A DNA stretch of 60,622 bases from an uncultured Eubacteriaceae bacterium (GCA_937872065.1 CALMRA010000064.1:1-60622); one strand, 5' to 3'; counted from the first letter of the stretch, positions 19,176 through 28,798 are shown. Numbers and translations: made by a program. Notes: generated by a model not told the origin, from the letters alone.

Positions 19176-19748
19176 ATGAAAGAAGATAACAGCAATACCT
19201 TCGAACATTCAGCGAGAGGTCGGATGAAAGAAAAAAACAGCGATACCATGGAAGCGAAAGAATGGGTACAGTCGATTATCATCGCGGTGATTATCGCACT
19301 GGTTCTCAAATTCTTCATCGTGGATTTTGTCCGGGTGGACGGCTCTTCGATGTACCCGACGCTTCAGAACGGCAATCGGGTGGTGGTCAATAAAATAGGC
19401 TATACATTCGGAGATCCGGATTACGGAGACATCGTAATTCTGGCCTACGATCAGAATACGGAATACGTCAAGCGCGTGATCGGCAAGGGCGGAGATACGA
19501 TCTCCATCAGCAACAATGTCGTGTACCGCAACGGGGTCGCTCTTACGGAGAGCTATATATCCGATGAGAGTTATCCTGATTTCGCCGAGGTAACGGTTCC
19601 GGACGGAGAGTACTTCGTCATGGGGGACAACCGGGCTCACAGCTCCGACAGCCGCTTCGCGGATCTCGGATTTGTTGACAGGGATCAGATTGACGGCAAG
19701 GTCGTCTTCCGGTTCTGGCCGTTTTCCGAATTCGGATCGGTTTCCTGA
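19176..19748 (+). CDS. lepB: Signal peptidase I
   Basis: Membrane serine protease that removes signal peptides. One N-terminal membrane segment (SIIIAVIIALVLKFFIV) precedes box B with the catalytic Ser (VDGSSMYPTLQNG), box D with the general-base Lys (YVKRVIGKGGD) and box E (VMGDNRAHSSDSR). 190 residues from the first ATG; ATG codons at 19224 and 19248 are also possible starts, and neither 19176 nor 19248 has a good ribosome site. Placed between rplS and rbgA as in many Clostridia. Confidence 0.94.
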   Translation: MKEDNSNTFEHSARGRMKEKNSDTMEAKEWVQSIIIAVIIALVLKFFIVDFVRVDGSSMYPTLQNGNRVVVNKIGYTFGDPDYGDIVILAYDQNTEYVKRVIGKGGDTISISNNVVYRNGVALTESYISDESYPDFAEVTVPDGEYFVMGDNRAHSSDSRFADLGFVDRDQIDGKVVFRFWPFSEFGSVS

Positions 19749-19765
19749 CCGGCAGGAGGGATAAA

Positions 19766-20617
19766 ATGCAGGAACAGCTTATACAGTGGTATCCGGGTCA
19801 TATGAAGAAGGCCGACAGACAGATACGCGAAAAGCTCAAGCTTATCGATGTCGTTGTCGAGGTCCTCGATGCGCGCGTACCCTATGCCGGCAGAAATCCG
19901 GAAATCGCGGATTACTGCAGAGGAAAGCAGCATGTGGTCGTGCTGAACAAGTCGGATCTGGCGGATCCTGAACAGACCCGGGCCTGGACGGAGCGCTTTC
20001 TGAAGGAAGGCGCCGACGCAGTCGTGGCCTATACGGCGGTCGATGCCGGACAGCGGAAGAAGCTTACGGAAACGATCCGCTCCTGCAATCCGAAGGGAAA
20101 GAACGAGCTCAGATGCCTGATCGTCGGGATTCCGAACGCAGGCAAGAGCACGATCATCAATTCCCTCGTCGGAAAGAAAAAGACGCAGATCGGCAACAAG
20201 CCGGGCGTTACCAAGGGACAGCAGTGGCTTCAGGCGCCGGATCAGCTGGCTCTGCTCGACACGCCGGGGATTTTATGGCCGAAGTTCGAGGATCAGGAAG
20301 CGGCGATACATCTGGCATGGATCGGCTCGATCAAGGATACGCTGTTCGAGAAGGAAAATATCGCGGGCGACCTGATGAATTTCCTGATCGAAAACTATCC
20401 CGGCAGGCTCGAAGAGCTGTACGGTATTACCGTCGATCCGGACCAGCCGGCCTGGACGGTCTTCGACGCCGTCGCCGAAAAACGGGGTCTTCTCCGAAAG
20501 GGCGGCGAGTTCGACTACCTGAGAACCTCTGAAATGCTGCTTAACGATTTTAAGAACGGCCGTATCGGCCGTATTACGATAGACCGGGCGGATGACAAGA
20601 CCGGAGAAACCGAATGA
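19766..20617 (+). CDS. rbgA: Ribosome biogenesis GTPase RbgA
   Basis: Circularly permuted GTPase needed late in 50S assembly. 283 residues starting IQWYPGHMKKA. The G motifs appear in permuted order: G4 (LNKSD) first, then G1 (GIPNAGKST) and G3 (DTPG). The stop overlaps the rnhB start (ATGA). Confidence 0.96.
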   Translation: MQEQLIQWYPGHMKKADRQIREKLKLIDVVVEVLDARVPYAGRNPEIADYCRGKQHVVVLNKSDLADPEQTRAWTERFLKEGADAVVAYTAVDAGQRKKLTETIRSCNPKGKNELRCLIVGIPNAGKSTIINSLVGKKKTQIGNKPGVTKGQQWLQAPDQLALLDTPGILWPKFEDQEAAIHLAWIGSIKDTLFEKENIAGDLMNFLIENYPGRLEELYGITVDPDQPAWTVFDAVAEKRGLLRKGGEFDYLRTSEMLLNDFKNGRIGRITIDRADDKTGETE

Positions 20618-21414
20618 TCACAGCCGAAGAACTGTCCGCGCTTACCGTCGGTCAGATCAGAAAGCTGGCGCTTCCGGAAGATTCGGACATGGAAGCTTTT
20701 CTGGAGCTTCTGGAACAGGACAGCCGAAGAGGCGTCCGGGACCAGGCGGCTGCGGTTCGCAGGAAACTCGTGGCAGAAGCGCGGGAACAGGACCGTCTCG
20801 CCGATATGAAGGCCTTTGAGAACGAGCTCAGAAATCAGGGTTTCGAGCGGATTTGCGGGATCGACGAGGTCGGACGGGGGCCGCTGGCCGGCCCGGTCGT
20901 CACGTGCGCGGCGGTGCTGCCGGCGCAGTCGAATATTCCCGGCATCGACGATTCGAAAAAGCTGTCTCATAAGAAGCGCGCTATGCTGGCGGAGCTGCTT
21001 AAGAACGAGACGGACTACGCCTTCGGCGTGATGAGTCCCGAACATATCGACGAGATGAATATTCTGAACGCGACGAAGCACGCGATGGTATCCGCGGCGG
21101 GGCGGCTCGACCCGAGACCGGATCTGCTGCTCGTCGACGCGGTGAGCCTGAAGACGGAAATTCCGGTACGGGCGGTGATCCACGGGGACGCGCTGTGCTA
21201 CAGCATCGCCGCTGCCAGCATCCTCGCGAAGGAATATCGTGACGACTATATGCGGAAAATGGCGGTAAAGTACCCTCAGTACGGTTTTGACCGGAATATG
21301 GGCTACGGAACCGAAGAGCATATCGAAGCTATTCGGACCTACGGTCTGACTCCGATTCACAGGAAGACGTTCTGTACGAAGTTTGTCACACCGGAATGGG
21401 ATCCCTGTGAATAA
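20614..21414 (+). CDS. rnhB: Ribonuclease HII
   Basis: Removes ribonucleotides and RNA from RNA-DNA hybrids. 266 residues: an N-terminal extension of about 75 residues seen in Bacillota, then the catalytic domain with GIDEVGRGPLAGPVVTCA, carrying the first Asp-Glu pair, DDSKKLSHKKR and LLVDAV. ATGA overlap with rbgA. Confidence 0.96.
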   Translation: MITAEELSALTVGQIRKLALPEDSDMEAFLELLEQDSRRGVRDQAAAVRRKLVAEAREQDRLADMKAFENELRNQGFERICGIDEVGRGPLAGPVVTCAAVLPAQSNIPGIDDSKKLSHKKRAMLAELLKNETDYAFGVMSPEHIDEMNILNATKHAMVSAAGRLDPRPDLLLVDAVSLKTEIPVRAVIHGDALCYSIAAASILAKEYRDDYMRKMAVKYPQYGFDRNMGYGTEEHIEAIRTYGLTPIHRKTFCTKFVTPEWDPCE

Positions 21415-21772
21415 CGTCGAGCTCGGCCGGCTTGCGGAGGACTTCGCGGTCTCGTGCCTCGAGAAAGGCGGAATCCGGGTTCTCGAGCGCAATTACCGTC
21501 TGCGCGGCGCGGAGATCGATATCGTATCGGAAGAAGGGCAGACGCTCGTTTTTACCGAAGTCAAGTACCGCTCGTCCGCAGTTCGCGGTACGCCCGCAGC
21601 GGCGGTAGACGGAAGAAAGCAGAAGAAGATCTGCTCTGCGGCCCTCCATTATGTCGGAACCAGGGGACTGACCCATCGTCCTGTCCGCTTCGACGTCATC
21701 GAGGTGACCGGCGGCCCCGGCGCTCTGAAGGCGAGACGGATCAGAAACGCCTTTGACTACTGCGGATACTGA
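21407..21772 (+). CDS. YraN/UPF0102 family nuclease-like protein
   Basis: About 121 residues. The Endonuclease-like core is visible: LGRLAEDFAVSCLEKGG, GAEIDIVSEEG and FTEVKYR, which is the E...D...ExK pattern of the restriction-endonuclease fold. Function is uncertain. Start chosen as GTG 21407, overlapping the rnhB stop by eight bases; the frame is open to a TTG at 21383, which would give an atypical extension. Confidence 0.83.
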   Translation: MNNVELGRLAEDFAVSCLEKGGIRVLERNYRLRGAEIDIVSEEGQTLVFTEVKYRSSAVRGTPAAAVDGRKQKKICSAALHYVGTRGLTHRPVRFDVIEVTGGPGALKARRIRNAFDYCGY

Positions 21773-21827
21773 CGATATTCGATATCCGGCATTTTGAGAT
21801 AACCACAGCAGAGATAACAGCAGAAAC

Positions 21828-21868
21828 AAAAAGACGAAAGAGCCGAACAGCTCTTTCGTCTTTTTGTT
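21828..21868. terminator. Bidirectional terminator between yraN and the convergent gene
   Basis: 16-bp perfect stem (21828-21843 with 21850-21865), A-rich on one side and T-rich on the other, so it can act on both strands. Confidence 0.9.
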
Positions 21869-21923
21869 TTCCTGACTGTACATTTCAGACAGGCTTAATT
21901 TTTTAATCAGCGGCAGCTCCGCA

Positions 21924-22253
21924 TTATTTCGCTTCAGTGTCGTCTTCAATATAGACAAGATACGTATTGCCGTCGTAGCCGCCCTTTTCTTCCCGGTTCT
22001 TCAGTTTCAGATAATCGATATGCATCTGTTCATATCCGAATTTACTGATGATCGCGTCGAGGAGCTCGAAAATATCACTGACTTCCTCTTCGCTCGGGCG
22101 CTTCGAGAACTTGTCGGCTTTTTCGATAAGCTTATCCTGCAGCGCAAGGATCACCTCTGATTCGGACAGGATGCGGTATTCGCATCTGCGTCCGCTGTGC
22201 GTGATGATATCGGGGACCTTGTCCCTGACCAGTCGGTTATATTCCCGTCTCAT
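21924..22253 (-). CDS. MazG-like nucleoside triphosphate pyrophosphohydrolase
   Basis: 109 residues beginning MRREYNRLVRDKVPDII, the start of a family often labelled phosphoribosyl-ATP pyrophosphohydrolase-like. The helical core has the metal-binding acidic pattern EEEVSDIFELLDAI. Probably a house-cleaning enzyme for non-standard nucleotides; the substrate is unknown, and it is not a histidine gene in this context. AGAGGTG precedes the ATG. Confidence 0.75.
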   Translation of the reverse strand: MRREYNRLVRDKVPDIITHSGRRCEYRILSESEVILALQDKLIEKADKFSKRPSEEEVSDIFELLDAIISKFGYEQMHIDYLKLKNREEKGGYDGNTYLVYIEDDTEAK

Positions 22254-22327
22254 ACTTTCACCTCTCTGTCAATCAGCCCTTTAAATTACATAAGCCTTTA
22301 AATATACGTATACCCAAAAATAATGTG

Positions 22328-23545
22328 TTATTGACTGCCGCTGAAAAGTCCGCTCAACTGATTGAGAGCGTCCGAGGCGGCAGTGCCGACGCTTGTGGCG
22401 ATATCCTCCCCGAGGCTCTGCAGTCCCGAGAGGTCGACGCCCGACGAAGAGGAGCCGGACGTATCGGTCGTAGTATCTGTACTGGTCGTCGTGTCCGTAC
22501 TGGTCGTATCGGCGGTGGTGGTCGTATCGCTGCGTTCTGTCGGCGATACGGTGGTCGTGCTCTCGTCGGTCTTGCCGCCCTTAAACGTGCGGGTGATGCT
22601 GTACTGGACGTCGTTGTACCACTGCTGGATGGTCGTCTTGTTCAGTCCCGTATCGACACCGAAAAACGAGATCCAGACCAGGAGCATGTACAGAAAGATC
22701 AGGATGCTCGTGATGATCCTCGTGACCAGCTTCTGTCTCTTGAAGTACCACAGCATAAACAGTCCCAGAGGCGGGAATACGAACAGCAGGACCCAGATGA
22801 GCCACATCTGATTCCCGTATTTGTTGAATTTCGAAACAAAGGAGTCGGTGACCTCGTCGGAGGACTGGCCGCTCTTTTCGATTCTGCTCACATCCGCCTG
22901 CGGAATATACTGCGTCTGTTCGATAAAATCGTATTCGTCAGGCGTATAGGCCTGCGTAAAGCTCATCGTATCATCGCCTGCGGCAGCCGTGCCGTCATTA
23001 TACTCCGGATTAGGATCAGAAGTGTAATCCGAATCAGAAGTGTAATCAGTATCGGAATCGAGCTTCGCTTCGTAATCGGAATTCATGTCCGCGTACTGCT
23101 GCGCCTGTCCGTTAAGACGGGCGACTTCTTCCTGCCTGGTGCGTTCGATTTCCTCTTCCTGACGGGCGCGGGCCGCAAGGGCTTCCTGTGCCTCGAGCTT
23201 CGTCTGCTGGGCCAGCTGACGGTCTCTGGCGGCCTGCTGAGCCGGTGTTCTGGCGTTGGGCGCCGAGCTTTTCGCCGTCTTGAGCGACTGTCTGTATACG
23301 GCTGCGGCCGCGGACTTGAAGGTTCCGATCAGATCAGACCCCGTCGCGTCGAATTCGAGCAGCAGCCTTCCGTTATCTCTTCGCCGCATATTCAGGATCA
23401 CACGCGAGCCGTCCGGCATCCGTGCCGCTATCCTAGCGTATTTCGGGTCCTGTACGATCTCTGACGCTCCGATATTCCGGAACGCTTCCTGTGAGATTCG
23501 CAGCCACTGCGGTATGGTTCCCTGAACGGAAAAATTTTCTCTCAA
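22328..23545 (-). CDS. Unknown membrane protein with Thr/Asp-rich C-terminus
   Basis: 405 residues, not recognised. In order: a compact N-terminal domain of about 75 residues (WLRISQEAFRNIGASEIV ... MPDGSRVILNMRRR), an Ala/Gln/Arg-rich probable coiled coil (about 95-160), an acidic Tyr-Asp segment with short repeats (DTDYTSDSDYTSD), two hydrophobic segments near 265-310 (MWLIWVLLFVFPPLGLFML and IITSILIFLYMLLVWISFF), and a Thr/Ser/Asp-rich tail. The start is taken as TTG 23545 because AGGAGG lies six bases upstream. The frame extends to 23638, but that would read through the terminator at 23596-23626. The tail composition resembles the surface protein at 1182-3218. Confidence 0.65.
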   Translation of the reverse strand: MRENFSVQGTIPQWLRISQEAFRNIGASEIVQDPKYARIAARMPDGSRVILNMRRRDNGRLLLEFDATGSDLIGTFKSAAAAVYRQSLKTAKSSAPNARTPAQQAARDRQLAQQTKLEAQEALAARARQEEEIERTRQEEVARLNGQAQQYADMNSDYEAKLDSDTDYTSDSDYTSDPNPEYNDGTAAAGDDTMSFTQAYTPDEYDFIEQTQYIPQADVSRIEKSGQSSDEVTDSFVSKFNKYGNQMWLIWVLLFVFPPLGLFMLWYFKRQKLVTRIITSILIFLYMLLVWISFFGVDTGLNKTTIQQWYNDVQYSITRTFKGGKTDESTTTVSPTERSDTTTTADTTSTDTTTSTDTTTDTSGSSSSGVDLSGLQSLGEDIATSVGTAASDALNQLSGLFSGSQ

Positions 23546-23595
23546 ATAAAACCTCCTGACATTTGTGAAGAAAACCAAAGTGTTAGGAATGACAC

Positions 23596-23626
23596 AATAA
23601 AAAAAGATAAGCATTCGCTTATCTTT
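23596..23626 (-). terminator. Terminator of the lysine operon
   Basis: On the minus strand, AAAGATAAGC / GCTTATCTTT with loop GAAT, followed by a T run. Confidence 0.88.
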
Positions 23627-23679
23627 ATATTTTACCATATCAGGGTAAGATTACGCTTTAAAACGCTGTCCTGCCGTAT

Positions 23680-24174
23680 TTACAGATCAAATGCCGCTTT
23701 AACGGCCCTGACTGCCTGGGGTACGTATTCGTCGGCGATGACGACGGCGATGCGGATTTCCGAGGTCGTGATCATTCTGACCGGGACTTCTGCGTCCGCG
23801 AGAACCTGAAAGAACTTCGCCGCGACACCGGACTGGGTACGCATTCCGATTCCCGTGAGGGACAGACGCGTGATATTTTTATCGGCCTTCGCGATATAGT
23901 GAGGGTCGCTGGCGGTTACGCGTTCCGCGATGCGCTGCGCGACCTCGTAGTCGGAACCGTCGATAATAAACGCGTAGTCGGAGCGCTGCCCGTCAGGCGC
24001 AGTCTGGGTCAGCACGTCGACGTTGACATCTTCCTCGTCGAAATAGGTAAGGATTCGTTCGAGCAGGTCCGTTTCGTAAAGGACGTTCTGGATTGACAGC
24101 AGGATCGAATCCGGGTCGATCTGGAGCAGATCGATGCTGTGGCCTTCCATATAGTTTTCGGGCGATACATTCAT
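23680..24174 (-). CDS. Stand-alone double ACT-domain protein, aspartokinase regulatory-like
   Basis: 164 residues made almost wholly of two ACT domains, with no kinase domain. The second half is plainly homologous to the C-terminus of the LysC encoded 18 bases upstream: LTGIGMRTQSGVAAKFFQ and MITTSEIRI here, VVGSGMRNQSGVALQFFR and MITTSDIRI in LysC. In Bacillus-type enzymes a beta subunit with these domains arises from an internal start within lysC; here a full LysC is present as well as a separate gene. Likely role, by inference: binding lysine or threonine and modulating aspartokinase by forming mixed oligomers. Last gene of the operon. Confidence 0.82.
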   Translation of the reverse strand: MNVSPENYMEGHSIDLLQIDPDSILLSIQNVLYETDLLERILTYFDEEDVNVDVLTQTAPDGQRSDYAFIIDGSDYEVAQRIAERVTASDPHYIAKADKNITRLSLTGIGMRTQSGVAAKFFQVLADAEVPVRMITTSEIRIAVVIADEYVPQAVRAVKAAFDL

Positions 24175-24191
24175 CTTGAACTCCTTTCCGC

Positions 24192-25394
24192 TTACAGACC
24201 GAATGAACGGGAAACCAGCTCCACCGCTTTGTCCGCGTCTTCCTTCGGGATAACGCAGGATATCCGGATATCGGAGGTGGTGATCATCAGGACAGGAATC
24301 TTCGCCTCGCGGAAGTTCCTGAAGAACTGGAGAGCGACCCCGGACTGATTGCGCATACCGGAGCCTACGACGGACAGCTTGACGATGTTCTCGTCGATGT
24401 GTGAATTCTTATAGGGGAATTCTTCGCGGTAGCGGCTCAGGACCTCTCTGAGATCGGGGATTTCGGCGGTCGGAGCGGAGAACGACAGGTTTACCGTTCC
24501 TTCGCGCTGGGGCGTCTGGGAGATCATGTCGATATTGATCCCTTCGGCTGCGACTGCCGAGAACAGACGGGCAGTCGTCTGGGTCGTATACGGCACGCCG
24601 TTCAGCGTGACAATCGATTCGTCTTCGTCGACGGCAAGTCCCGTCACCGGACGTTCCGAATCCGGCATGTCCTTTTTGATCGCGGTTCCGGGGATCTCGT
24701 CCATCGATGAGGCGACGCGGATTTCGATCCCGTATTTGCTTCCGAGCTCGATCGCGCGGGCGTGCATGACGCCGGCGCCGAGAGAGGCCATTTCAAGCAT
24801 CTCGTCGCAGCTGACGGAGCTGAGCTTTCTCGCGTCCGGATAGCGTCTCGGGTCGATTCCGTAAATCCCGTCGACGTCCGTATAGATCTCGCATGGGCAG
24901 CCGAGCGCCGCCGCCAGCGCGACGGCGCTGGTATCAGAGCCGCCGCGTCCGAGAGTCGTGATATCGTCGTTTTCGTTCACGCCCTGGAAGCCCGCGACGA
25001 TAACGACCTTGCCTTCGTCCAGCGCGCTTTGAATGCGCTTTGTGTCGATATCGAGGATGCGGGATTTTCCGTGTTTGCCGATGGTCCGCATGCCGATCTG
25101 GGCTCCGGTAAAGGAAATCGCGTCACAGCCCTTGCTCTGCAGCGCCATCGACAGCATCGAGATCGATACCTGTTCTCCGGTAGCCAGAAGCATATCGAGC
25201 TCTCTGACCTTGGGGGTATCGGTGATGCTGTGGGCCATCTGCATGAGCTCGTCGGTGGATTTGCCCATCGCCGAGACGACGACGACGAGTTCGTTTCCCG
25301 CTTCTTTTCTGCGGATGATACGGTTGGCGACGTTTTTGATGCGTTCGACATCACCGACGGAGGTTCCGCCGTATTTCTGTACAACTACGGACAT
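24192..25394 (-). CDS. lysC: Aspartate kinase
   Basis: Phosphorylates aspartate, the entry step to lysine, threonine and methionine. 400 residues: kinase domain starting VVQKYGGTSVGDVERI with GRGGSDTSAVALAAALGC and CEIYTDVDGIYGIDPR; two ACT domains from about residue 262 (VTLNGVPYTTQTTARLF and VKLSVVGSGMRNQSG). Ends 18 bases before the separate ACT gene. Confidence 0.96.
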   Translation of the reverse strand: MSVVVQKYGGTSVGDVERIKNVANRIIRRKEAGNELVVVVSAMGKSTDELMQMAHSITDTPKVRELDMLLATGEQVSISMLSMALQSKGCDAISFTGAQIGMRTIGKHGKSRILDIDTKRIQSALDEGKVVIVAGFQGVNENDDITTLGRGGSDTSAVALAAALGCPCEIYTDVDGIYGIDPRRYPDARKLSSVSCDEMLEMASLGAGVMHARAIELGSKYGIEIRVASSMDEIPGTAIKKDMPDSERPVTGLAVDEDESIVTLNGVPYTTQTTARLFSAVAAEGINIDMISQTPQREGTVNLSFSAPTAEIPDLREVLSRYREEFPYKNSHIDENIVKLSVVGSGMRNQSGVALQFFRNFREAKIPVLMITTSDIRISCVIPKEDADKAVELVSRSFGL

Positions 25395-25395
25395 A

Positions 25396-26124
25396 TCAGC
25401 CTCTGAGATCGCCGAGGATCTCCGTCTTGCTTTCGGTCTTTTCGTCCTTCTGCTTGACGATGCGGGCAGGGGAGCCTGCTGCGACTGCGCCGGACGGTAC
25501 GTCGGCGGTGACGACGGAACCTGCCGCGATCACGGCGCCGGCTCCGATCCGAACGCCTTCGAGAACCACAACGTTCCCGCCGATCACGACGTCGTCTTCG
25601 ATGATTACCGGAGCAGCCGACGGCGGTTCGAGAACGCCGGCAAGCACGGTCCCCGCGCCGATATGGCAGTTTCTGCCGACATGGGCTCTCGCCCCGAGAA
25701 CCGCGTTCATGTCGATCATCGAGCCTTCGCCGATATCGGAACCGATATTGATGACAGCGCCCATCATGATCACTGCGTTTTTTCCGATCGCGACGCCTTC
25801 GCGGATCATCGCGCCCGGTTCGATACGCGCGTCGATGCCGGTCAGATCCATCATCGGGATCGCCGAATTGCGGCGGTCGTTTTCGATACGGACGGTTTCA
25901 GCTTTCGAACCGAGACGTTCGACCAGAGCCGCGATTTCCGGAGCTTCTCCGAGAACGATGCACGCTTCCGGATTTCCGTAATATTCACAGCCTTCAAGAT
26001 CCGCTGCGGTGATCTGACCGCGCAGATAAGCCTTGACCGGGGTGGATTTTTCAACTTCTTTGATATATTTCGCGATCTGATACGGATCGGTCAGATCGTA
26101 TTTCGCTTTTAGTTCTTCGTTCAT
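25396..26124 (-). CDS. dapH: Tetrahydrodipicolinate N-acetyltransferase
   Basis: Acetylates tetrahydrodipicolinate, marking the acetylase branch of the diaminopimelate pathway. 242 residues: helical N-terminal domain ([24 protein letters not shown]), then left-handed beta-helix hexapeptide repeats ([26 protein letters not shown] and following). ATGA overlap with dapB; only one base between its stop and the lysC start. Confidence 0.95.
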   Translation of the reverse strand: MNEELKAKYDLTDPYQIAKYIKEVEKSTPVKAYLRGQITAADLEGCEYYGNPEACIVLGEAPEIAALVERLGSKAETVRIENDRRNSAIPMMDLTGIDARIEPGAMIREGVAIGKNAVIMMGAVINIGSDIGEGSMIDMNAVLGARAHVGRNCHIGAGTVLAGVLEPPSAAPVIIEDDVVIGGNVVVLEGVRIGAGAVIAAGSVVTADVPSGAVAAGSPARIVKQKDEKTESKTEILGDLRG

Positions 26125-26894
26125 TCGTCTCCTGTCTGCGAATCCAGCAGATCCTGCATGTCATAAAGTCCCGGCTCTCTGCCGGAAAGCCATCTGGCGG
26201 CCTTAAGCGCGCCTGTCGAGAATATCTTTTTAGAAAGCGCCGTGTGCTTGAACTCGATCAGTTCGTCTTCTCCCGCGAAGAGCACCGTATGTTCCCCGGC
26301 GATGGTGCCGCCGCGCATTGCGGTAATGCCGATCTCGTTGTCCTGGCGCGGGACGTTGCGCCCCTCGCGCGCGCAGTTGTAGACCTTTTTGTTCTGAAGG
26401 CTGTCGTTGACCGCATCCGCCAGCAGCAGAGCGGTTCCGGACGGCGCGTCCTTTTTCAGGCGGTGGTGGCGTTCGGAAATTTCGATGTCAAAGCCGTCTT
26501 CGAGGGCCGGAGCCGCAGCCTGGAGGGCGCGGATCAGCACGTTGATGCCCAGAGACATGTTTGCGGACTTGAAGACCGGAATCTTTTCAGATCCGGCTTC
26601 AATCTGTGCCTGATCGTCTTCCGAAAGTCCCGTCGTCGCGACGACAATCGGAGTCTGTGTTTTAAGCGCGTATCCGAAAACCTTCGGGAAAGCGGAGAAA
26701 TGCGAAAAATCGATGATCACATCCGCTTTTTCCGTAATATTGGACGGATCTTCGTAAACCGGGAAGGGACCGTCCATGCGGTCCTCCCGGTCGATTCCTG
26801 CGATTACGTCAAAGTCCGGATCCGCAGCCGCGGCGTCCGCAATGACCTTTCCCATCGCGCCCAGCGCGCCGGAGATTATCAGTTTCAGGCTCAT
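26121..26894 (-). CDS. dapB: 4-Hydroxy-tetrahydrodipicolinate reductase
   Basis: NAD(P)H-dependent second step of the lysine branch. 257 residues with the Rossmann start [18 protein letters not shown], the [17 protein letters not shown] catalytic segment (His pair and Lys) and ATTGLS. Overlaps dapA upstream and dapH downstream by four bases each. Confidence 0.96.
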   Translation of the reverse strand: MSLKLIISGALGAMGKVIADAAAADPDFDVIAGIDREDRMDGPFPVYEDPSNITEKADVIIDFSHFSAFPKVFGYALKTQTPIVVATTGLSEDDQAQIEAGSEKIPVFKSANMSLGINVLIRALQAAAPALEDGFDIEISERHHRLKKDAPSGTALLLADAVNDSLQNKKVYNCAREGRNVPRQDNEIGITAMRGGTIAGEHTVLFAGEDELIEFKHTALSKKIFSTGALKAARWLSGREPGLYDMQDLLDSQTGDE

Positions 26895-27775
26895 AAAATA
26901 CCGTAGTCCTTCATCGCCTGTTCGAGCAGGGCGGCTTTTTCTTCGCTCATTTCGATAAGCGGCAGACGCATTTCTCCGGTATCCATACCCAGCAGCTCCA
27001 TCGCCTTTTTGACGGGGATCGGGTTGGTTTCGTAAAACAGCGGGCCGTTCAGCGCGTTCTGGCGCAGCTGCAGCTCGCGGGCCTTATTATAATCGCCGTC
27101 GAGAGCTGCCTGAGCCATATCGTGGACGTCGGTCGGAATGATGTTTGCGGATACGGAGATCACGCCCTTTCCGCCCAGCGCCATGATGGGCAGCGCCTGG
27201 TCGTCGTTTCCGCTGTAGACGGTGATGTCGTCGCCGGCCAGACGGATAATTTCCGCGACCTGCGAGATATTGCCGCTGGCTTCCTTGACTCCGGATACGT
27301 TCGGGATCTTAGAGAGCTCGACAAGGGTATCGACTGTAATATTCGCGCCGGTACGGCTCGGAACGTTATAGACGATGACCGGAATATCGATAGATTCCGC
27401 GATCGCTTTGACATGGGCGATAATGCCCTTCTGGGTCGACTTGTTGTAATACGGATTGATGATCAGGACGGCGTCCGCGCCGTGCTTTTCCGCATACTGG
27501 GAGAGCATGATCGAATAGGCGGTGTCGTTGGAGCCGGTACCCGCGATAAACGGGACGCGGCGGTCGATGTACATGCCGGCCGTTCTGAGCAGTTCGAGAT
27601 GCTCGCTGTCCGTCAGGGTAGAGGTTTCGCCGGTCGTTCCTGCGATCAGCAGAGCGTCCGTTCCTTTTTCGATATGCCAGTCGATCAGTTCACGGAACTT
27701 ATCCCAGTCCACATGGCCGTTTCTGAACGGCGTGACGAGAGCTACGCAGCTTCCTTCAAATACAGGTGTACTCAT
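26891..27775 (-). CDS. dapA: 4-Hydroxy-tetrahydrodipicolinate synthase
   Basis: Condenses pyruvate with aspartate semialdehyde. 294 residues, TIM barrel: GTTGETSTLTDSEH, the Tyr in VIVYNVPSRTG and the Schiff-base Lys in VSGVKEASGN. Starts 25 bases after asd. Confidence 0.97.
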   Translation of the reverse strand: MSTPVFEGSCVALVTPFRNGHVDWDKFRELIDWHIEKGTDALLIAGTTGETSTLTDSEHLELLRTAGMYIDRRVPFIAGTGSNDTAYSIMLSQYAEKHGADAVLIINPYYNKSTQKGIIAHVKAIAESIDIPVIVYNVPSRTGANITVDTLVELSKIPNVSGVKEASGNISQVAEIIRLAGDDITVYSGNDDQALPIMALGGKGVISVSANIIPTDVHDMAQAALDGDYNKARELQLRQNALNGPLFYETNPIPVKKAMELLGMDTGEMRLPLIEMSEEKAALLEQAMKDYGIL

Positions 27776-27799
27776 TGTTGTTCTCCGTTTTGAATACGA

Positions 27800-28798
27800 T
27801 CAGAGAATTCCCTGGTCGATGAGCGAGAAGGCGATCTGGACGGCGTTTGCAGCCGCGCCTTTACGGATATTGTCCGCGACGCACCACAGATTGAGCGCGT
27901 TTTCCGCGGAATCGTCCCGGCGGATCCGGCCGACATAGACGTCGTTGGTTCCTTCCGCGTCCCGGGCGAGGGGATAGACGTTGTTTTTCGGATCGTCGCG
28001 CAGCACGCAGCCCGGCGTATGATTGAACAGGTCCTTGACGTCTTCAATTTCGAAGGGCTTTTTCGTTTCGACGTTGATCGATTCTGAATGACCGTAGTAG
28101 ACGGGTACGCGAACGGTGGTCGCGGTAATCCCGATACTGTCGTCATGAAGGATCTTGCGCGTTTCGTTCACCATTTTCATTTCTTCTTTGGTGTAGCCGG
28201 AATCCAGGAAATCGTCGATATGGGGCAGACAGTTGTAAGCGATCTGATGGGGGTAGAAGTGATTGTCTTCGCCCTTCGAGCCTTCTTCGAGATCCTTGTA
28301 GCCCTTGACGCCGGAGCCGGAAACCGCCTGATACGTCGAATAGATGATTCTGCCGATCCCGTAATTGTCGTAAATAGGCTTTAATGCCGCGACAGCCTGA
28401 ATGGTCGAGCAGTTCGGGTTCGCGATAATGTTTTTGTGATCTTTCAGATCCTCCGGATTGACCTCCGGAACCACCAGCGGGACGTTTTCGTCCATTCTCC
28501 AGCACGAGCTGTTGTCGATGACGATGACGCCGTGTTCGGCTGCGATCGGAGCAAATTTTTTACTCGTGCCTGCGCCGGCTGAGAACAGCGCGATATCGAT
28601 GGGCTTGTCAAAGGAATGTTCGGTCAGCTCTTCAACGGTATAATCTCTGCCGTCAAATTTGACCGTTTTTCCTGCAGACCGGGCGGAAGCCATCGGATAT
28701 AGGTTATCCACCGGGAACTTCATTTCTTCGAGAACCTGCAGCATTTTCTGACCGACCATACCGGTCGCACCGACGACGGCGACGTTGTAGCGTTTCAT
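27800..28798 (-). CDS. asd: Aspartate-semialdehyde dehydrogenase
   Basis: Reduces aspartyl phosphate to the semialdehyde. 332 residues: NADP fold VAVVGATGMVGQKML and the active-site Cys130 in IANPNCSTIQ. The frame is open upstream to 28960, but the ATG at 28798 has AGGAGG four bases before it and the conserved family start; the upstream part is riboswitch sequence. First gene of the operon. Confidence 0.96.
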   Translation of the reverse strand: MKRYNVAVVGATGMVGQKMLQVLEEMKFPVDNLYPMASARSAGKTVKFDGRDYTVEELTEHSFDKPIDIALFSAGAGTSKKFAPIAAEHGVIVIDNSSCWRMDENVPLVVPEVNPEDLKDHKNIIANPNCSTIQAVAALKPIYDNYGIGRIIYSTYQAVSGSGVKGYKDLEEGSKGEDNHFYPHQIAYNCLPHIDDFLDSGYTKEEMKMVNETRKILHDDSIGITATTVRVPVYYGHSESINVETKKPFEIEDVKDLFNHTPGCVLRDDPKNNVYPLARDAEGTNDVYVGRIRRDDSAENALNLWCVADNIRKGAAANAVQIAFSLIDQGIL

